DNA of 64,000 bases. Origin: Amycolatopsis sp. NBC_01480 (GTDB lineage Bacteria; Actinomycetota; Actinomycetes; Mycobacteriales; Pseudonocardiaceae). Under the pieces are notes generated by a model. It made no database searches. It saw only the letters and a list, made by a program, of their open reading frames with translations, and had not been told where the DNA came from. A program made the position numbers and the translations under genes. The stretch spans positions 2,604,001-2,668,000 of the forward strand of contig NZ_CP109442.1 of assembly GCF_036227205.1 (NCBI RefSeq), in the 5' to 3' direction. Shown here one piece after another: positions 1-7,741 of the stretch (the stretch's first letter is position 1; every line of letters starts with the position of its first letter).

Positions 1-2221
1 GCGGCTCGCCTTCCGGCAGCAGCTCGGTGACGTACGGGCCGAAGCGGCCTTCCTTGGCCACGATCTCGTGCCCGCTCACCGGGTCGGTGCCCAGCACGCG
101 GCCCTCCTGCGGCGTCGCGAACAGCTTCTCCGCGATCTCCGGCGTCAGCTCGTCCGGCGGCTGGTCCTCGGGCAGGTTCGCGCGCTGTGACTGGCCGTCC
201 ACCTCACGCTCGAGGTATGGCCCGTAGCGCCCGACCCGGACGACGACCTTGTGCCCGTCGGCGTCGTTGAACAGCGGGATCGAGTTGATCTCGCGCGCGT
301 CGATGTCCTCGACGCTGCCGTCGACCAGCTTCTTCAGCCCGCCGAGCCGGCCGATCGAGCCGTCGACGCCCATGTCGCCGCCGAAGTAGAACTTCGACAG
401 CCACTGCGCGCGCTGCTCGTCGCCGTTGGCGATGCGGTCGAGCTCGTCCTCCATGCCGGCGGTGAAGTCGTAGTCCACCAGCCGCTCGAAGTGCCGCTCC
501 ATCAGGCCGATCACGGCGAACGCGACCCAGGAGGGGACCAGCGCAGACCCCTTCTTCCACACGTAGCCGCGGTCCTGGATGGTCTTGATGATCGACGCGT
601 ACGTGGACGGCCGGCCGATGCCCAGCTCTTCCAGCTTGCTGACCAGGCTGGGCTCGGAGTAACGCGCCGGCGGCGACGTGGTGTGCCCGTCCGCCGACAG
701 GTCGGCCGCGGTCAGGCCCTGGTCCTTGACCAGCACCGGCAGGCGGCTCTGCTTGTCGTCGGCCTCGCCGCCGGCCTCGGTGTCGACCGCCTCGACGTAC
801 GCCTTCAGGAAGCCGGAGAAGGTGATCGTGCGGCCGGAAGCGGCGAACGTGCACTCCTCGCCGGAGGTCGCGGTGCCCACGATGCGCACCGACATGGTGG
901 TGCCCTTCGCGTCCGCCATCTGCGACGCGATCGTGCGCTGCCAGATCATCTCGTACAGCCGGAACTCGTCGGAGTCCAGCTCGCTCGCCACCTGGCCGGG
1001 GGTCCGGAAGACCTCGCCCGACGGCCGGATCGCCTCGTGGGCCTCCTGCGCGTTCTTGACCTTGCGCGTGTACTGGCGCGGCGACGGCGAGACGTATTCC
1101 TTGCCGTACAGCTGCGTCGCCTGGCTGCGCGCGGCCGTGATCGCCGACTCCGAAAGCGTCGTGGAGTCGGTACGCATATAGGTGATGTAACCGTTCTCGT
1201 ACAGCTTCTGCGCGATCCGCATCGTGCGCTCGGAGGTGAACCGCAGCTTGCGGCCCGCCTCCTGCTGCAGCGTCGAGGTCATGAACGGCGCGTACGGCTT
1301 TCGCGTGTACGGCTTCTCCTCGACGCTGGAGACCTTGAAGTCACGCTTGTCCAGCGCCTGGGCCAGCGCCTGCGCGTCGGCCTCGGCCAGCACGCGGATC
1401 TCGGCGGACGAGCCCTTCAGCTGGCCGGTCGAGTCGAAGTCGCGGCCGGTCGCCAGGCGCGCGCCGTCGACGGCGACGAGGCGGGCCGGGAAGTTCCGCG
1501 GCGCCGCGTCCTCGCCTGCGTCCATGGTCGCCGAGATGTCCCAGTACGAAGCCGAAGTGAAGCGCATCCGCTCGCGCTCGCGCTCCACCACGATCCGGGT
1601 CGCCACCGACTGCACGCGGCCCGCCGAGAGCTTCGGCATGACCTTCTTCCACAGCACCGGCGAGACCTCGTAGCCGTAGAGGCGGTCGAGGATCCGGCGG
1701 GTCTCCTGCGCGTCGACGAGGTCGACGTCCAGCTCCCGGGTGGCGTTCGCGGCGGCCAGGATCGCCTGCTCGGTGACCTCGTGGAACACCATGCGGCGGA
1801 CGGGCACCTTGGGCTTGAGCGTCTCGAGCAGGTGCCAGGCGATGGCCTCGCCCTCGCGGTCGGGGTCCGTCGCGAGGTAGAGCTCGTCGACGTCCTTCAG
1901 CAGCCCCTTCAGCTCGGTGACCTTGGACTTCTTGTCCGGGGTGACCACGTACAGCGCCTTGAAGCCGTTGTCGACGTCGACGCCGAGCCGCGCCCACGAC
2001 TCGCCCTTGTACTGGGCCGGGACGTCGGCGGCACCGCGGGGCAGGTCGCGGATGTGCCCGACGGACGACTCGACGACGTAGTCGCGCCCCAGGTATGGGG
2101 CGATCTTGCGGGCCTTCGTGGGCGACTCGACGATCACCAGCCGCCGACGCCCGGCGGCGTCCGACCCGGTGCCGTTCTTCTTGGTCCGTGCTGCTGCCAC
2201 GCTGCCCTGCTCTCCGCTCAT
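1..2221 (-). CDS. topA: DNA topoisomerase I (3' part runs off window start)
   Basis: Type IA topoisomerase that relaxes negatively supercoiled DNA through a 5'-phosphotyrosyl intermediate. From ATG at 2221 the minus strand stays open for 740 codons to the window edge. The order is: a basic N-terminus, the Toprim domain (VIVESPTKARK near residue 28 and DREGEAIAWHL near 120), RRILDRLYGYEVSP, then YITYMRTDST with the catalytic Tyr near residue 340. The last part is the actinobacterial C-terminal repeat region (GRYGPYLE, GRFGPYV), so only the very end is missing. The Toprim acidic motif reads TDPDREGEA where TDGDREGEA is usual. It is the counterpart of Rv3646c and diverges from the protease gene. 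Identity is secure; the exact start is likely. Confidence 0.97.
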   Translation of the reverse strand, partial: MSGEQGSVAAARTKKNGTGSDAAGRRRLVIVESPTKARKIAPYLGRDYVVESSVGHIRDLPRGAADVPAQYKGESWARLGVDVDNGFKALYVVTPDKKSKVTELKGLLKDVDELYLATDPDREGEAIAWHLLETLKPKVPVRRMVFHEVTEQAILAAANATRELDVDLVDAQETRRILDRLYGYEVSPVLWKKVMPKLSAGRVQSVATRIVVERERERMRFTSASYWDISATMDAGEDAAPRNFPARLVAVDGARLATGRDFDSTGQLKGSSAEIRVLAEADAQALAQALDKRDFKVSSVEEKPYTRKPYAPFMTSTLQQEAGRKLRFTSERTMRIAQKLYENGYITYMRTDSTTLSESAITAARSQATQLYGKEYVSPSPRQYTRKVKNAQEAHEAIRPSGEVFRTPGQVASELDSDEFRLYEMIWQRTIASQMADAKGTTMSVRIVGTATSGEECTFAASGRTITFSGFLKAYVEAVDTEAGGEADDKQSRLPVLVKDQGLTAADLSADGHTTSPPARYSEPSLVSKLEELGIGRPSTYASIIKTIQDRGYVWKKGSALVPSWVAFAVIGLMERHFERLVDYDFTAGMEDELDRIANGDEQRAQWLSKFYFGGDMGVDGSIGRLGGLKKLVDGSVEDIDAREINSIPLFNDADGHKVVVRVGRYGPYLEREVDGQSQRANLPEDQPPDELTPEIAEKLFATPQEGRVLGTDPVSGHEIVAKEGRFGPYVTELLPEGEP

Positions 2222-2536
2222 CTCCGCGCCGTCGCCTCGGTGGCGACGACACCATCCCTACCCCTCGACGAGGGGTGCTGCGCCCGCGTCTCGACCTGTC
2301 AGTGTGCACGCTCCGGAGAGCGTCACCACGGCTAGGTGGCCTGACACGCCGTTCGATCCCTGTTCACCGGATCGCCGCTGACCTCGGTGATGTTTCCTTT
2401 CCACACCTAGCACGTGACGTCCGACACGTGCCGCGCAGGGTATCGCGTAAGCGCCTGGATACCCTCCGTTCGACGGTGGTGGGCCCGAGGTCGGCAACGC
2501 TTCACTTACTACCTCCTCGAGCCGAAAGGAACCACC

Positions 2537-3352
2537 ATGACCCGACGCCTCCTCGGCGGCGTGCTTGCCGCGATGGCCGCGTTCGCCCTGGTCACCGCAC
2601 CTGAGGCGAGTGCCGCGACCACCACGTTCTCCGGCACGGTGGCCCTGTCCAACTGCTCCGGCTCGGTGGTCAAACCGGCCGACACCCCGGACACCGCGCC
2701 GGCTTTGGTGATGTCGAACGGGCACTGCCTCGAGTCCGGCTTCCCGAGTCCCGGCGAAGTCATCACCGGACAGGACTCCAGCCGTACCTTCGACCTACTG
2801 TCCTCCGACGGCCAGAGCACACTCGGCACCCTCCAGGCGAAGAAGATCATCTACGCCACGATGACCGACACCGACGTGTCGCTCTACCAGCTGACCTCGA
2901 CCTACGCCCAGATCAAGCAGCAGTACGGCGTCTCGCCGCTCGAGCTCGTCACCACGCACCCGACCGCGAGCACGCACATCGACGTGGTCTCCGGGTACTG
3001 GAAGAAGATCTACTCCTGCTCGATCGACGGGTTCGTGCACGAGCTGCACGAGAACGGCTGGGTCTGGAAGGACTCGATCCGCTACACGCCGGAGTGCAAG
3101 ACCATCGGCGGCACCTCGGGCTCGCCGATCGTCGAGACCGCGACCGGCAAGGTCATCGGCATCAACAACACGTCGAACGAGAACGGCGAACGCTGCACGC
3201 TGAACAACCCGTGCGAGGTCGACGAGTCCGGCAACGTCACCGTCCACCCCGACACCAAGTACGGCGAGGAGACCTACGGTATTCCCGCCTGTCTGAGCCC
3301 GGCGAACGAAATCGCGCTCGACCAGGCCGGCTGCACCCTGCCCAAGCCCTAG
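2537..3352 (+). CDS. secreted trypsin-like serine protease (S1)
   Basis: A 271-residue exported protease-like protein. The ATG at 2537 follows AAAGGA at 2525-2530. A signal peptide (MTRRLLGGVLAAMAAFALV) should be cut after ASA near residue 29. The chymotrypsin-fold triad is visible as His in SNGHC, Asp in DTDVSLYQL and Ser in GGTSGSP. Several Cys pairs (SNC/GHC, YSC/PEC, RCTLNNPC) suggest disulfides, as expected for a secreted enzyme. Substrate unknown. It stands alone; its TAG stop shares the palindrome CTAG (3349-3352) with the convergent gene, and a 9-bp hairpin lies just downstream. Family call is firm, role is not. Confidence 0.85.
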   Translation: MTRRLLGGVLAAMAAFALVTAPEASAATTTFSGTVALSNCSGSVVKPADTPDTAPALVMSNGHCLESGFPSPGEVITGQDSSRTFDLLSSDGQSTLGTLQAKKIIYATMTDTDVSLYQLTSTYAQIKQQYGVSPLELVTTHPTASTHIDVVSGYWKKIYSCSIDGFVHELHENGWVWKDSIRYTPECKTIGGTSGSPIVETATGKVIGINNTSNENGERCTLNNPCEVDESGNVTVHPDTKYGEETYGIPACLSPANEIALDQAGCTLPKP

Positions 3353-4359
3353 CCGGCCACCCCCAGCAAGTACTGAAGGGGACTCTCGTCGCTCTGGTCG
3401 CGACGCGGGTCCCCTTCGGCGCGTCCGGCGGCCCGGCCCCGGCGGGAGCCCTCGCCGCGCCTGTTCCGACGACGGTCGCCTTCGGCCGGCGAGCCGTTGC
3501 GGGCGGTCTTCTGAACGCCGTCCTCGGCCTCGGACTCGGACAAGACGCCACGCACGCCGCGAGTCTGGCCGTCATCGGCACCCTCGTCCGGCGCGCGACG
3601 ACCGCGCGCGGCGACACCACGACGGCTCTCCCCGGCCCTGCTGTCCTTCTCCCCACTCTCCCCGTCGCCGTCCGGGGCTCCTTCGCGCACGGCCTCCTCA
3701 GCGCGGTCCTCGGACCCGCTCAGGCCGCTTTCCCGCTCGGGGTTCGGATCGCGGCTGAGGTCGGGCCACGCGGCCTCGGCCCCGGCGGGCGGCTCGCCGA
3801 TCAGCTCGACCAGGCTGTCCAGCCGGCGCCGCCCGTTCACGCGGACCGCGGGCGCCTCCGCCTTCGGCCCCAGCAATCGGGCATGGACACCCAGCGGGGC
3901 CAACGCGGCGAGCAGTCCCTCGTGCATCCGCGGCGCCAGCGGGTCGACGCCCAGCAGGTAGCCCGACGGGCCCGGCCGTCCGCTCGCCAGCGCCCACATC
4001 CTCAGCATCGCGCCGCTCAGGCGGAAACCGTCCGGGACCGCCTTGCCCGAGTCGTCTTCCGCCGGGCCGGTGCAGCCCGCGCGCAGCCACCGCAGCGCGA
4101 GCGGCAGGAGGTCGACGCGGAAGGACGTGCGCACCTGCGGGCTGCCGCATTCGGCCACGGCGACCTGCGCGTCTGCCCCCCGGCGACGGCACTCCCGCGC
4201 CAGCACGTGCGCGCGCCACGGCTCCTCGACCACCACGGACAGCCGCGCCGCCGTGCGCCCGAAGCCGGTGATCTGCCCCTGGCCGCACAGCAGCCCGGCC
4301 AGGTCCGGGAGCCCCGGGCCGATGGCCTCGGCCGAGAACAGCGAGATCGTCCGATCCAC
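3349..4359 (-). CDS. WhiA-like (LAGLIDADG-type fold) protein with charged tail, LexA-box gene
   Basis: A 336-residue protein that I do not recognise as a named family. Residues 1-200 resemble the LAGLIDADG-like half of the sporulation and division regulator WhiA in layout. They hold a first half ending RTSFRVDLLPLALRW, then GAMLRMWALASG, a hydrophobic strand YLLGVDP, LAALAPLGVHARLLG, and VRVNGRRRLDSLVELIG. The WhiA C-terminal helix-turn-helix is absent; residues 201-336 are a Glu/Arg/Gly-rich, probably disordered tail. GTG 4359 was chosen because a -10 (TATCAT, 4367-4372) lies 7 nt upstream; ATG 4368 overlaps that hexamer. A LexA-type box covers 4371-4386, so the gene is probably SOS-induced. 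Similarity to WhiA is by eye. Confidence 0.6.
   Translation of the reverse strand: MDRTISLFSAEAIGPGLPDLAGLLCGQGQITGFGRTAARLSVVVEEPWRAHVLARECRRRGADAQVAVAECGSPQVRTSFRVDLLPLALRWLRAGCTGPAEDDSGKAVPDGFRLSGAMLRMWALASGRPGPSGYLLGVDPLAPRMHEGLLAALAPLGVHARLLGPKAEAPAVRVNGRRRLDSLVELIGEPPAGAEAAWPDLSRDPNPERESGLSGSEDRAEEAVREGAPDGDGESGEKDSRAGESRRGVAARGRRAPDEGADDGQTRGVRGVLSESEAEDGVQKTARNGSPAEGDRRRNRRGEGSRRGRAAGRAEGDPRRDQSDESPLQYLLGVAG
3375..3417. terminator. inverted repeat after the protease gene
   Basis: GAAGGGGAC (3375-3383) pairs perfectly with GTCCCCTTC (3409-3417) over a 25-nt loop, 22 nt after the protease stop. It fits a terminator for the protease. It also lies inside the 3' coding end of the convergent WhiA-like gene, whose tail it would encode. 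Confidence 0.5.
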
Positions 4360-4370
4360 GCCGATCATGA

Positions 4371-4386
4371 TAGAACACAAGTTCGA
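4371..4386 (-). promoter_or_regulatory. LexA (SOS) box overlapping -10 of WhiA-like gene
   Basis: On the minus strand the sequence reads TCGAACTTGTGTTCTA, 11 of 12 fixed positions of the actinobacterial/Bacillus LexA consensus TCGAAC-N4-GTTCGA. The last TA of the box begins the -10 hexamer TATCAT, followed by 7 nt and GTG. LexA bound here would block the promoter. Confidence 0.75.
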
Positions 4387-4430
4387 TTGGACGCGAGTGC
4401 TGCGCGCCGGTTTTTCGCCGGAAGAGTGAC

Positions 4431-5036
4431 TTACTGGGGCGCCGGCGGCACCACGAGCTGCTGACAGCCGGGCGCGCGCTTGCCCGCCGCGCTCAGCTCC
4501 GGCGTCGCGTCAAGGGCCTTGAGGAGGTCGAGCTTCGCGACTTCGTCCAGGGTGCTGCGGGCTTCGCCGAGCGCGGCCCTGGTCGCGTCCGTGTCCCGCG
4601 CCGAGTCGATCTGCCGGCGCGCCCGATCGGCCCGCTGGCGCACGGAACTGAAGTCGTGCAACAACTCCCCGCGTGCTTGCTCGTCGCCGGCGAGCGGCGG
4701 CGGCCCGAGCCGGTCGAGCCCGGCGACAGTCTCGTCGATCCCGCCGACCACGGACTCGAGCAGCCGGCTGGACGTCAGCGACGCCTGCTGCGGGGAGGTG
4801 GGGTCGACGGTCGGCAGGTTCGAAAGCGTCCGCACCAGGTGCGTCACCGCTCCGCAGTAGCCGTCCGCCCAAGTGGCGGCCGGATCGGCCTGGCTCGAGG
4901 TGCCGGACTGGCTCGAGGTGTCCGATTGCCCGCCCTGGCGAGCCTGCGGGGACGCCGGCGGCTGCTGCCCGCAGCCGGCGAGTCCGATCCCGATACCCGT
5001 TGCCAGCGCGGCAAGAACGCTCAACCGCGGCCGCAC
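4431..5036 (-). CDS. Ala-rich lipoprotein
   Basis: A 201-residue exported lipoprotein of unknown function. From GTG 5036 the N-terminus is basic (MRPRLSV), then hydrophobic, and ends in the lipobox LAGC. The start is fixed by AGGAGGT at 5043-5049, spaced 6 nt from this GTG; an upstream in-frame GTG at 5042 directly abuts the SD. A Ser/Gln-rich linker follows the lipidated Cys, then a mostly helical domain with heptad-like Leu/Val spacing (residues about 60-190) and two Cys (GYC near the start of the domain, PGC near the end). It ends beside the WhiA-like promoter. Probably lineage-specific. Confidence 0.7.
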   Translation of the reverse strand: MRPRLSVLAALATGIGIGLAGCGQQPPASPQARQGGQSDTSSQSGTSSQADPAATWADGYCGAVTHLVRTLSNLPTVDPTSPQQASLTSSRLLESVVGGIDETVAGLDRLGPPPLAGDEQARGELLHDFSSVRQRADRARRQIDSARDTDATRAALGEARSTLDEVAKLDLLKALDATPELSAAGKRAPGCQQLVVPPAPQ

Positions 5037-5138
5037 CCGCACACCTCCTGCCCGTCGACGTCTCGGCCCCGACCGTACCGATCCGAGAATTATTCGCAAG
5101 CCTCCGACCATAGTTCGGGAAGAAGTTTCCGCCGACGC

Positions 5139-5178
5139 GAACGGGCCCGGCACGCTGTTGTGCGTGCCGGGCCCGTTC
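5139..5178 (-). terminator. strong terminator of hppA
   Basis: A perfect 17-bp stem (GAACGGGCCCGGCACGC, 5139-5155, with its complement at 5162-5178) closes a 6-nt loop. It starts 18 nt after the hppA stop. Confidence 0.85.
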
Positions 5179-5196
5179 GGGTTCTGCCTTGGCAGG

Positions 5197-7458
5197 TCAG
5201 GCTTTCGCCTCTGCCGGGGTGTCGGCGATCACCGTGCCGCGGCGCTTGGACACCACGACCGCGGCGACGATCACCGCGAGCGCGACCAGCGCGATCACGA
5301 TGCGCCACGTGGTGTTGGCGCCGCCGCCGAGGGTCAGGCTGACGACCGCGGGCGCGATCAGCACCGAGACCAGGTTCATCACCTTGATCAGCGGGTTGAT
5401 CGCCGGGCCGGCGGTGTCCTTGAACGGGTCACCGACGGTGTCACCGATGATGGTGGCCTCGTGCGCGTCCGAGCCCTTGCCGCCGTGGTTGCCGTCCTCG
5501 ACGAGCTTCTTGGCGTTGTCCCAGGCCCCACCGGAGTTGGCCAGGAAGATCGCCATCAGCGTGCCGGTCGCGATCGCGCCGGCCAGGTAGCCGGCCAGCG
5601 CGCCGGTGCCGAGGCCGAAGCCCACGGCGATCGGGGCGAACACCGCGAGCAGGCCCGGGGTGGCGAGCTCACGCAGCGAGTCGCGCGTGACGATGTCCAC
5701 GACCTTGCCGTACTCCGGCCGCGTGGTGCCCTCCATGATGCCCGCGATCTCGCGGAACTGGCGGCGCACCTCCTGCACCACCGCGCCGGCCGCGCGCGAA
5801 ACCGCGTTGACGGCCAGGCCCGAGAACAGGAACACCACGGCCGCGCCGACGATGACGCCGACCAGCGTGGACGGGTTGACCACGTTCGCGATGAACTCGC
5901 CGGTGCCGCCGACCGCCTTCGTGATCGCGTCCGAATAGGACCCGAACAGCGCCGTGGCCGCGAGGACCGCCGTGGCGATCGCGATGCCCTTGGTGATGGC
6001 CTTGGTGGTGTTGCCCACCGCGTCCAGCTCCGTGAGGATCTGCGCGGCCTTCTCGTCGACGTCGCCCGACATCTCGGCGATGCCCTGCGCGTTGTCGGAG
6101 ACCGGGCCGAAGGTGTCCATCGCGACGATGACACCGACGGTGGTCAGCAGGCCGGTGCCGGCGAGCGCGACGGCGAACAGCGCGATGCCACCGCCCAGCA
6201 GGTACGCGCCGAAGACCGCCGCGGCGATCACCAGAGCGGTGTACACAGCGGACTCGAAGCCGACCGAGATGCCGGACAGGATGACCGTGGCCGCACCGGT
6301 TTCCGACGTCTTGCCGACGTCCTGGACCGGCTTGTACTCGGTGCCCGTGTAGTAACCGGTGATCTTCAGGATGATCGCGGCGAGCACGATGCCGATGATC
6401 ACGGCGACGGTGGCGATGACCGCGGGGTTGCCGGACGTGCCGGCGAAGTCCGCGCCGAAGTCGGAGAAGCTGCTCGGCAGGTACACGAACGCGGCGATCG
6501 CCGACAGCACCGCGGAGATCACCGCGGAGATGTAGAACGAGCGGTTGATCGTGACCAGGCCGCCCTCGCCGACGCGCGCCCTCGTGATGTAAATGCCGAT
6601 CACCGCGGTGATCACGCCGATGGCGGGCACGATCAGCGGGAAGATCAGGCCGTGCGCCCCGAACGCGGAGCTGCCCAGGATCAGGGCGGCGACGAGCATC
6701 ACGGCGTAGGACTCGAACAGGTCCGCGGCCATGCCGGCGCAGTCACCGACGTTGTCGCCCACGTTGTCCGCGATGGTCGCGGCGTTGCGCGGGTCGTCTT
6801 CCGGGATGCCCTGCTCGACCTTGCCGACCAGGTCCGCGCCGACGTCGGCGGCCTTGGTGAAGATACCGCCGCCGACACGCATGAACATGGCGATCAGCGC
6901 GGCACCGAAGCCGAAGCCCTCCAGCACCTTCGGGGCCTGGCCGGTGTAGACGAGCACGACGACCGCGGCACCGAACAGGCCGAGGCCGACGGTGATCATG
7001 CCGACCACGCCGCCGGTGCGGAACGCCACGCGCATCGCGATCTCGCGCCCGCCTTCCTCGCGCGACGCGGCCGCGACGCGCAGGTTCGCCTGCGTCGCCA
7101 GCCACATGCCGAGGTAGCCGATGGTGAACGAGAACACCGCGCCGATGAGGAAGAAGATGGAGCGCCCGATGCGCTCGTTCCAGTCGTCAGCGGGGAGCGC
7201 GAACAGCAGCAGGAACACGATCACGCCGAAAACGGCCAGCGTGTTTCGCTGCCGTTTGAGGTAAGCGGCCGCACCTTCCTGCACTGCCTTGGCGATGTCC
7301 TGCATCTTGGCGGTGCCCTGGCCCGCGGCCAGCACCTCCTTGAGCAGCACGTAACCGATGGCGAGTGCGGCAAGGGCGACCACGGCGACCACACCGACGA
7401 TGGTGTAGCCACCCCCGGTGAGCGTGATGCCGCCCTCCGCGAGGAACTGCCGGGACAT
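5197..7458 (-). CDS. hppA: membrane-bound proton-translocating pyrophosphatase
   Basis: A 753-residue integral membrane pump that couples PPi hydrolysis to H+ export. About 16 membrane helices are visible. The PPi/Mg site motifs are present: GGGIFTKAADVGADLVGKVEQGIPEDDPRN, DNVGDNVGDCAGMAADLFESY and, near the C-terminus, NSGGAWDNAKK. The motif GNTTKA carries Lys at the position that in this family marks the K+-independent subtype, so it should be an H+-pumping, K+-insensitive enzyme. The ATG has a good SD (AGGAGG) 6 nt upstream. It is monocistronic, with a strong terminator behind it, and is divergent from the helicase gene. Confidence 0.96.
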   Translation of the reverse strand: MSRQFLAEGGITLTGGGYTIVGVVAVVALAALAIGYVLLKEVLAAGQGTAKMQDIAKAVQEGAAAYLKRQRNTLAVFGVIVFLLLFALPADDWNERIGRSIFFLIGAVFSFTIGYLGMWLATQANLRVAAASREEGGREIAMRVAFRTGGVVGMITVGLGLFGAAVVVLVYTGQAPKVLEGFGFGAALIAMFMRVGGGIFTKAADVGADLVGKVEQGIPEDDPRNAATIADNVGDNVGDCAGMAADLFESYAVMLVAALILGSSAFGAHGLIFPLIVPAIGVITAVIGIYITRARVGEGGLVTINRSFYISAVISAVLSAIAAFVYLPSSFSDFGADFAGTSGNPAVIATVAVIIGIVLAAIILKITGYYTGTEYKPVQDVGKTSETGAATVILSGISVGFESAVYTALVIAAAVFGAYLLGGGIALFAVALAGTGLLTTVGVIVAMDTFGPVSDNAQGIAEMSGDVDEKAAQILTELDAVGNTTKAITKGIAIATAVLAATALFGSYSDAITKAVGGTGEFIANVVNPSTLVGVIVGAAVVFLFSGLAVNAVSRAAGAVVQEVRRQFREIAGIMEGTTRPEYGKVVDIVTRDSLRELATPGLLAVFAPIAVGFGLGTGALAGYLAGAIATGTLMAIFLANSGGAWDNAKKLVEDGNHGGKGSDAHEATIIGDTVGDPFKDTAGPAINPLIKVMNLVSVLIAPAVVSLTLGGGANTTWRIVIALVALAVIVAAVVVSKRRGTVIADTPAEAKA

Positions 7459-7712
7459 TCGTCCTCCTGGGAACGCCGTTGGCCAGCGCGGACTCGTCGT
7501 CCCCGGCGTGCCTGCGCTGGCATTGGATCTGTACCGAGCGACACGCTATCCGTGCGGCAATGCACGTCTCACATGACTCTCGCCACAGACGGTGTGGATT
7601 GCGGGAGTGTATTGGTAGTGCTCAGCGGCCCGGCAGGGCGTCCCGGACACAGCACATTCCGTAACCTTGTGTGATTGGTCACTGGATCGATCTCGTTTCC
7701 GCCGAACCGGTT

Positions 7713-7735
7713 CTGTCGGTGCCCTGTGCGAAGCT
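7713..7735 (+). promoter_or_regulatory. RecA-NDp (PafBC-type) damage promoter of the helicase
   Basis: CTGTCGGTG (7713-7721), an 8-nt gap, then GAAGCT (7730-7735) match the actinobacterial LexA-independent damage motif TTGTCRGTG-N8-TANNNT at 8 of 9 box positions and at the A and T of the -10. GTG 7742 follows after 6 nt, so the transcript would be leaderless. Confidence 0.6.
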
Positions 7736-7741
7736 CTGCTC

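Noticed and set aside
2298..2320. CTGTCAGTG between topA and the protease as a damage promoter
   Set aside because: No TANNNT at 8 nt spacing; it points to the protease gene more than 200 nt away.
251..2335. Long plus-strand open frame of 694 codons
   Set aside because: It lies wholly antisense to topA, has a biased Arg/Asp/Leu composition and no family motif; a GC-rich shadow.
4873..7674. 933-codon plus-strand frame
   Set aside because: Shadow of hppA on the other strand; composition is Asp/His/Arg/Gly repeats without domain logic.
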